Assembly (NCBI GenBank): GCA_002425185.1
Contig: DILT01000019.1
Location: 62,304 to 126,303, forward strand
Source: Flammeovirgaceae bacterium UBA5585
GTDB taxonomy: Bacteria > Bacteroidota > Bacteroidia > Cytophagales > Cyclobacteriaceae
Length of the DNA stretch: 64,000 nucleotides
Reading direction: 5' to 3'
Of the stretch, positions 60,272-64,000 are shown piece by piece; positions within the stretch are counted from its first letter, which is position 1; every line of letters begins with the position of its first letter. A program made the translations under genes and the position numbers. The notes beneath the pieces are model-generated. The model saw nothing but the letters and a program-made list of their open reading frames with translations. It was not told where the DNA came from and made no database searches.

Positions 60272-61015
60272 ATGGAAAAAATTTACGGGCTTATCGGTGC
60301 AACCGTTAGCCACTCTTTTTCAAAGTCATACTTTGATGAGAAATTCTTCCGCGATGGGTTACGCGATTATCACTATGAATTATTCCCGCTGGAAAAGATA
60401 CAGGAAATTGAGAACCTTTTTGCCAATACAAAAGGGCTAAGTGGATTAAATGTAACACTCCCGTACAAAGAACAAATCCTTAAATACCTGGATGAGGTTG
60501 ATCCGGCCGCAAAAGAAATTGGTGCGGTAAACGTAGTTAAGGTTGAAAATGGTAAACGGAAAGGGTACAATACTGATTCCGCTGCTTTTTTAGAAACCCT
60601 GGAAAAATGGTTGCCTAAAGACAAGGAATTCAAGGCGATTGTGCTGGGCACCGGGGGTTCTTCCAAAGCAGTACGACAGGCTTTGGTGAAATTAAACATA
60701 CCCCATCAAACGGTTTCACGCGATAAAAGCAAAGGAGACCTGACGTATGATGGCCTTAAAAAAGATACTTCAATTTTAAAGGAGACGCTTCTTGTCATAA
60801 ACACAACTCCATTGGGTATGTATCCGCAAACAGAGCTTTACCCTCCTATCGCTTATGAATGCCTCACCAAAAACCATTACGTATACGACCTGATCTACAA
60901 CCCGGCACGCACCATGTTTTTACAAAAAGCTGAAATGCGCGGAGCCACCATTAAAAATGGCCTGGAAATGTTGCACGTTCAGGCAGAAAAATCGTGGCAG
61001 ATCTGGAATAACTAA
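60272..61015 (+). CDS. aroE: shikimate dehydrogenase
   Basis: A 247-residue protein. Shikimate binding: IGATVSHSFSKSYFDEKF and LSGLNVTLPYKEQIL with the catalytic Lys; NADP binding: VLGTGGSSKAVRQAL; NTTPLGMYPQTE and GLEMLHVQAEKSWQIW close the domain. It reduces 3-dehydroshikimate in aromatic synthesis. Slightly shorter than E. coli AroE, as usual in Bacteroidota. Confidence 0.95.
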   Translation: MEKIYGLIGATVSHSFSKSYFDEKFFRDGLRDYHYELFPLEKIQEIENLFANTKGLSGLNVTLPYKEQILKYLDEVDPAAKEIGAVNVVKVENGKRKGYNTDSAAFLETLEKWLPKDKEFKAIVLGTGGSSKAVRQALVKLNIPHQTVSRDKSKGDLTYDGLKKDTSILKETLLVINTTPLGMYPQTELYPPIAYECLTKNHYVYDLIYNPARTMFLQKAEMRGATIKNGLEMLHVQAEKSWQIWNN

Positions 61016-61017
61016 CC

Positions 61018-61080
61018 GTTATTTGTTGTTGGTTGATTGTTGTTCGGGCTTATATTCGAGCAACTAATAACAAATAACCA
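61018..61080 (+). terminator. long imperfect hairpin between aroE and uvrB
   Basis: GTTATTTGTT (61018-61027) and following GTTG...TCG pair with CGAGCAAC and AACAAATAAC (61055-61078). Without a T run, it may be a processing or repeat element rather than a classical terminator. Confidence 0.35.
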
Positions 61081-61088
61081 ACACATCA

Positions 61089-63113
61089 TTGGACTTTACC
61101 CTCACCAGCGAATACGTTCCCACAGGCGACCAGCCCAAGGCCATACAGCAATTGGTAGATGGACTTCAACGGGGTGAGCCGCACCAGACCTTACTCGGTG
61201 TTACCGGATCAGGCAAAACATTCACCATAGCAAACGTAGTTGCACAGGTGCAAAAGCCTACCCTGGTATTAAGCCACAATAAGACCCTGGCTGCCCAACT
61301 TTACGGAGAGTTCAAGAATTTTTTTCCGGAAAATGCCGTAGAGTACTTCATTTCCTATTACGACTACTACCAGCCTGAAGCCTACATACCTTCCTCTAAT
61401 CTCTACATCGAAAAAGATTTGTCCATTAATGAGGAAATTGAAAAACTAAGATTAAGCGCAACATCTTCTTTACTTACCGGCAGAAGAGATGTGCTGGTGG
61501 TGGCTTCCGTTTCATGCATTTATGGTATCGGAAACCCTGATGAGTTTGGAAAAAATGTAATCAAGCTAAAAGTAAACGAAACCATTGCACGCAATCGCCT
61601 CCTGTTTGCGCTGGTAGATATTTTATATCATCGTACAGAAGCAGATTTTAAACGTGGCACATTTCGGGTAAAAGGCGATACGGTAGATATTTTTCTGGCG
61701 TATGCCGATTATGCCATTCGAATTTACTTCTGGGGTGACGAAATCGAATCCATCCAGCGGATTGATCCCGTAACCGGAAAGAAAATTTCAGATGAGAAAA
61801 TCGTTACCATATTTCCAGCTAACCTTTTCGTAACCGGAAAAGATTCCCTGCAACAGGCCATTCGCGAAATACAGGATGACATGGTTATACAGGTGGGAAT
61901 GTTTGAATCGGAAAAGCGCCACCTTGAAGCAAAACGATTAAAAGAACGCACTGAGTTTGATCTTGAAATGTTACGCGAGCTCGGTTATTGTTCGGGGGTT
62001 GAAAACTACTCGCGCTACTTCGATCGCAGAAAACCCGGGGCACGACCCTTCTGTTTATTAGATTATTTCCCGGACGATTACCTGATGATTATTGATGAAA
62101 GTCATGTTACCGTTCCGCAAATACGGGCCATGTGGGGTGGCGATCGTTCACGAAAAGTCAACCTTGTTGATTTTGGTTTTCGTTTACCCTCCGCCCTTGA
62201 CAACCGGCCCTTAACCTTCAATGAGTTTGAAACCGTTGTAAATCAGGTGATTTATGTTAGCGCCACCCCGGCTGAATACGAATTACGAAAATCGGAAGGT
62301 GTGGTAGTGGAACAACTTATCAGGCCTACCGGATTGCTCGATCCTGAAATTGATATCAGGCCAAGTCGTAACCAGATTGATGATTTATTTGAAGAAATTG
62401 ATGAGCGTGTGAAAAAGCGTGAACGGGTACTGGTTACCACCCTCACCAAACGAATGGCCGAAGAACTGACCAAATTTATGGAACGCGCCTCAATCAAGTG
62501 CCGGTATATACATTCAGAAGTGGATACCCTCGATCGGGTTGAAATACTACGCGAACTGCGCCTAGGCGTTTTTGATGTACTGGTAGGTGTAAACTTGCTG
62601 CGTGAAGGTCTTGATTTGCCAGAAGTTTCTTTAGTTGCGATTCTTGACGCTGATAAAGAAGGCTTCCTGCGCAACCAACGATCACTGGTACAAACCATTG
62701 GGCGCGCGGCCCGAAATGTAAATGGCCGGGTAATTATGTATGCCGATACCGTGACGGAATCCATGCAACAGGCTATTGACGAAACTAACCGGAGAAGAAA
62801 AATTCAGGCCGATTACAACAAAGAACACGGCATAACACCTACTACGATCATTCGCTCCAAAGAATCCATCCTAAGTCAGACCAAAGTTGCAGACTCGAAA
62901 AAGTCTACTAAAAAATACTATGTTGAAAATGAAGAGGTGAGTTTGGCAGCCGACCCGGTAGCGGCTTATCTAAGTAAAGATGAGCTGATTAAAATGGCTG
63001 ATCGCACACGCAAAGCCATGGAAAAAGCTGCTAAAGAACTGGAGTTTATAGAAGCCGCCCGCTTGCGTGACGAATACCTCGCCCTTCAGAAGCTGATCGA
63101 GGAGAAAAAGTGA
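61089..63113 (+). CDS. uvrB: excinuclease ABC subunit B
   Basis: 674 residues from a TTG start. Walker A LLGVTGSGKTFTIANV, the beta-hairpin YYDYYQPEAYIPSSNLYIEK, the DEAD-like IIDESHVTVPQIRAMW, motif VI QTIGRAARNVNGRVIMYAD and the C-terminal UVR domain (EKAAKELEFIEAARLRDEYL) are all there. It verifies DNA damage in nucleotide excision repair. A complete, typical gene. Confidence 0.97.
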   Translation: MDFTLTSEYVPTGDQPKAIQQLVDGLQRGEPHQTLLGVTGSGKTFTIANVVAQVQKPTLVLSHNKTLAAQLYGEFKNFFPENAVEYFISYYDYYQPEAYIPSSNLYIEKDLSINEEIEKLRLSATSSLLTGRRDVLVVASVSCIYGIGNPDEFGKNVIKLKVNETIARNRLLFALVDILYHRTEADFKRGTFRVKGDTVDIFLAYADYAIRIYFWGDEIESIQRIDPVTGKKISDEKIVTIFPANLFVTGKDSLQQAIREIQDDMVIQVGMFESEKRHLEAKRLKERTEFDLEMLRELGYCSGVENYSRYFDRRKPGARPFCLLDYFPDDYLMIIDESHVTVPQIRAMWGGDRSRKVNLVDFGFRLPSALDNRPLTFNEFETVVNQVIYVSATPAEYELRKSEGVVVEQLIRPTGLLDPEIDIRPSRNQIDDLFEEIDERVKKRERVLVTTLTKRMAEELTKFMERASIKCRYIHSEVDTLDRVEILRELRLGVFDVLVGVNLLREGLDLPEVSLVAILDADKEGFLRNQRSLVQTIGRAARNVNGRVIMYADTVTESMQQAIDETNRRRKIQADYNKEHGITPTTIIRSKESILSQTKVADSKKSTKKYYVENEEVSLAADPVAAYLSKDELIKMADRTRKAMEKAAKELEFIEAARLRDEYLALQKLIEEKK

Positions 63114-63147
63114 TTGGGTTCGTTATATTTGAAAAAATTTTAAATCG

Positions 63148-63567
63148 ATGATGAAGCGTATATTTTTTATTTTTCTGATTAGTCTTTCTGGCTCATTGTG
63201 TGCGCAAAGTTCACAGGATTTTATGATCGGTGGCGGGCTTGACTTTTTGAAAACCGATAACCAGGATTTGTTTAAGAAAGCACAGATTGGCTTTGAAACA
63301 AATTACTTCGTTATCCGCAAATTTACTGTTACGGCTGGAGTTGAATTATGGACTGAGCGCGAATCCAGTTTTGTGTTCGGGTCGCGCTGGTACCTGGCCG
63401 ATAAGTTTTTTACGCGCTTTCGCGGACTCATCGGCCAAAACGATTTCTCCATTGGTGCCGGTGGCGCACTGCCATTTCAAAAAAACTGGCGTTTTGAACT
63501 GATCGGAGATTTCTATTTTAAAGGCGAGTTTGCCGTACGCACCGGAGTGGCGTATGTGATAAAATAG
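63148..63567 (+). CDS. small outer-membrane beta-barrel-like protein
   Basis: A 139-residue protein with a signal peptide (IFFIFLISLSGSLCAQ) and strand-rich body (GFETNYFVIRKFTVTAGVEL, WRFELIGDFYFKGEFAVRTG) ending on a hydrophobic strand. Too short for a large barrel; an eight-stranded OmpW/OmpX-like barrel is possible. Function unknown. Confidence 0.6.
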   Translation: MMKRIFFIFLISLSGSLCAQSSQDFMIGGGLDFLKTDNQDLFKKAQIGFETNYFVIRKFTVTAGVELWTERESSFVFGSRWYLADKFFTRFRGLIGQNDFSIGAGGALPFQKNWRFELIGDFYFKGEFAVRTGVAYVIK

Positions 63568-63594
63568 AAATTAGGATCCGATTAAATTACATTT

Positions 63595-63993
63595 CTAAAA
63601 CCTGATAACAACCTTTGCCCCGGCACCATAAGGCAATACCTCTACCCGGGTTGGCCAGGCACTGGCAGAACCGGTATCCTTATTATAAATCGCAATGGCA
63701 TTTCGCGAGTGCTTTAAGAATGCACTACTGAACGGGATGGAGAGTAAAAGCACCCCTGCACCGCCTGCCGCCAACCCCCATTGTGGATCGCCACCGCCAA
63801 TAGCTGTACCTATGGGCCAACCGATCATAAACCCGCCAACAAATCCAAAAACCTGTGCAGCATCATAGTTTGCCTTGGCTTTTTTAAATGCGGCATAAGC
63901 CTCTTCATCTGCTTTCATTAAATTCAACACTTCATTGGGTCTGATCAACCTGTTGTCATTATAAAACTTTACACCCCAAAAGGATTCTTTCAT
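63595..63993 (-). CDS. hypothetical membrane-associated protein, probably N-terminally incomplete
   Basis: 132 residues visible from an internal-looking Met. The sequence FYNDNRLIRPNEVLNLMKAD, KKAKANYDAAQVFGFVGGFM, IGWPIGTAIGGGDPQWGLAA and SAFLKHSRNAIAIYN resembles a Bacteroidota family with an N-terminal signal peptide, which would lie beyond base 64000. Two glycine-rich membrane segments are visible. Function unknown. Confidence 0.6.
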   Translation of the reverse strand: MKESFWGVKFYNDNRLIRPNEVLNLMKADEEAYAAFKKAKANYDAAQVFGFVGGFMIGWPIGTAIGGGDPQWGLAAGGAGVLLLSIPFSSAFLKHSRNAIAIYNKDTGSASAWPTRVEVLPYGAGAKVVIRF

Positions 63994-64000
63994 GCGGAGC

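Overview
The window looks like a chromosomal segment of a Bacteroidota bacterium, probably Cytophagales-like. The pointers are family content (DUF4421 and DUF3667 proteins, a BY-kinase capsule locus with a PHP phosphatase, a ComA-type phosphosulfolactate synthase, a DUF368 protein, a Bacteroidota-style dihydroorotase), AT-rich spacers, TAnnTTTG-like -7 elements, few clear Shine-Dalgarno sites and several TTG/GTG starts. This is inferred from recognised families, not from rRNA. No rRNA or CRISPR array was seen.

Layout. (1) 1-5.3 kb: a frameshifted ABC permease, a regulatory module (LexA/CI-like S24 repressor between two paralogous small HTH genes) and an IS3-family element with a visible -1 frameshift signal. 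(2) 5.4-20.1 kb: a DUF6671 gene divergent from a LysR gene, two related TetR regulators, an LRR protein, an SPFH lipoprotein, small envelope proteins and a type I secretion cassette (ABC/HlyD/TolC) whose ABC protein has a degenerate ATPase. (3) 18.8-30.9 kb: a metabolic island with pyrC, icd, an SbtA-like bicarbonate transporter, a carbonic-anhydrase-like protein, a CutA/PII-like protein, bioA, a second DUF6671, ilvD and an MscS-like protein, plus decayed universal-stress and lactate dehydrogenase genes.

(4) 31.0-40.7 kb is the most unusual part: sixteen tightly packed plus-strand genes. They include membrane-anchored proteins, a transglutaminase-like protein, two adjacent beta-rich capsid candidates, an annexin-like protein, a peptidoglycan-binding membrane protein, a GH108 lysozyme, an L,D-transpeptidase-like protein and a fibre-like protein. 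I see no tail sheath, portal, terminase, integrase or replication gene. I read it as the structural and lysis block of a tailless, possibly membrane-containing virus, or a domesticated or satellite derivative. A 29-bp sequence in front of its first gene matches, 26 of 29, a site in front of the small HTH gene at 3.3 kb, which ties the distant regulatory module to this block. The block ends at tRNA-Arg(CCT) debris that flanks a GIY-YIG gene.

(5) 41.4-50.4 kb: membrane proteins, a DUF4143 ATPase, an oxidoreductase, heme oxygenase, stress-type small membrane proteins, an AraC regulator and HflX. (6) 50.5-58.5 kb: exopolysaccharide export (glycosyltransferase, RfbC, Wza, Wzc kinase, PHP phosphatase, epimerase) and a TPR protein. 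(7) 58.5-64 kb: core genes (comA-like, DUF368, aroE, uvrB) and two small envelope proteins.
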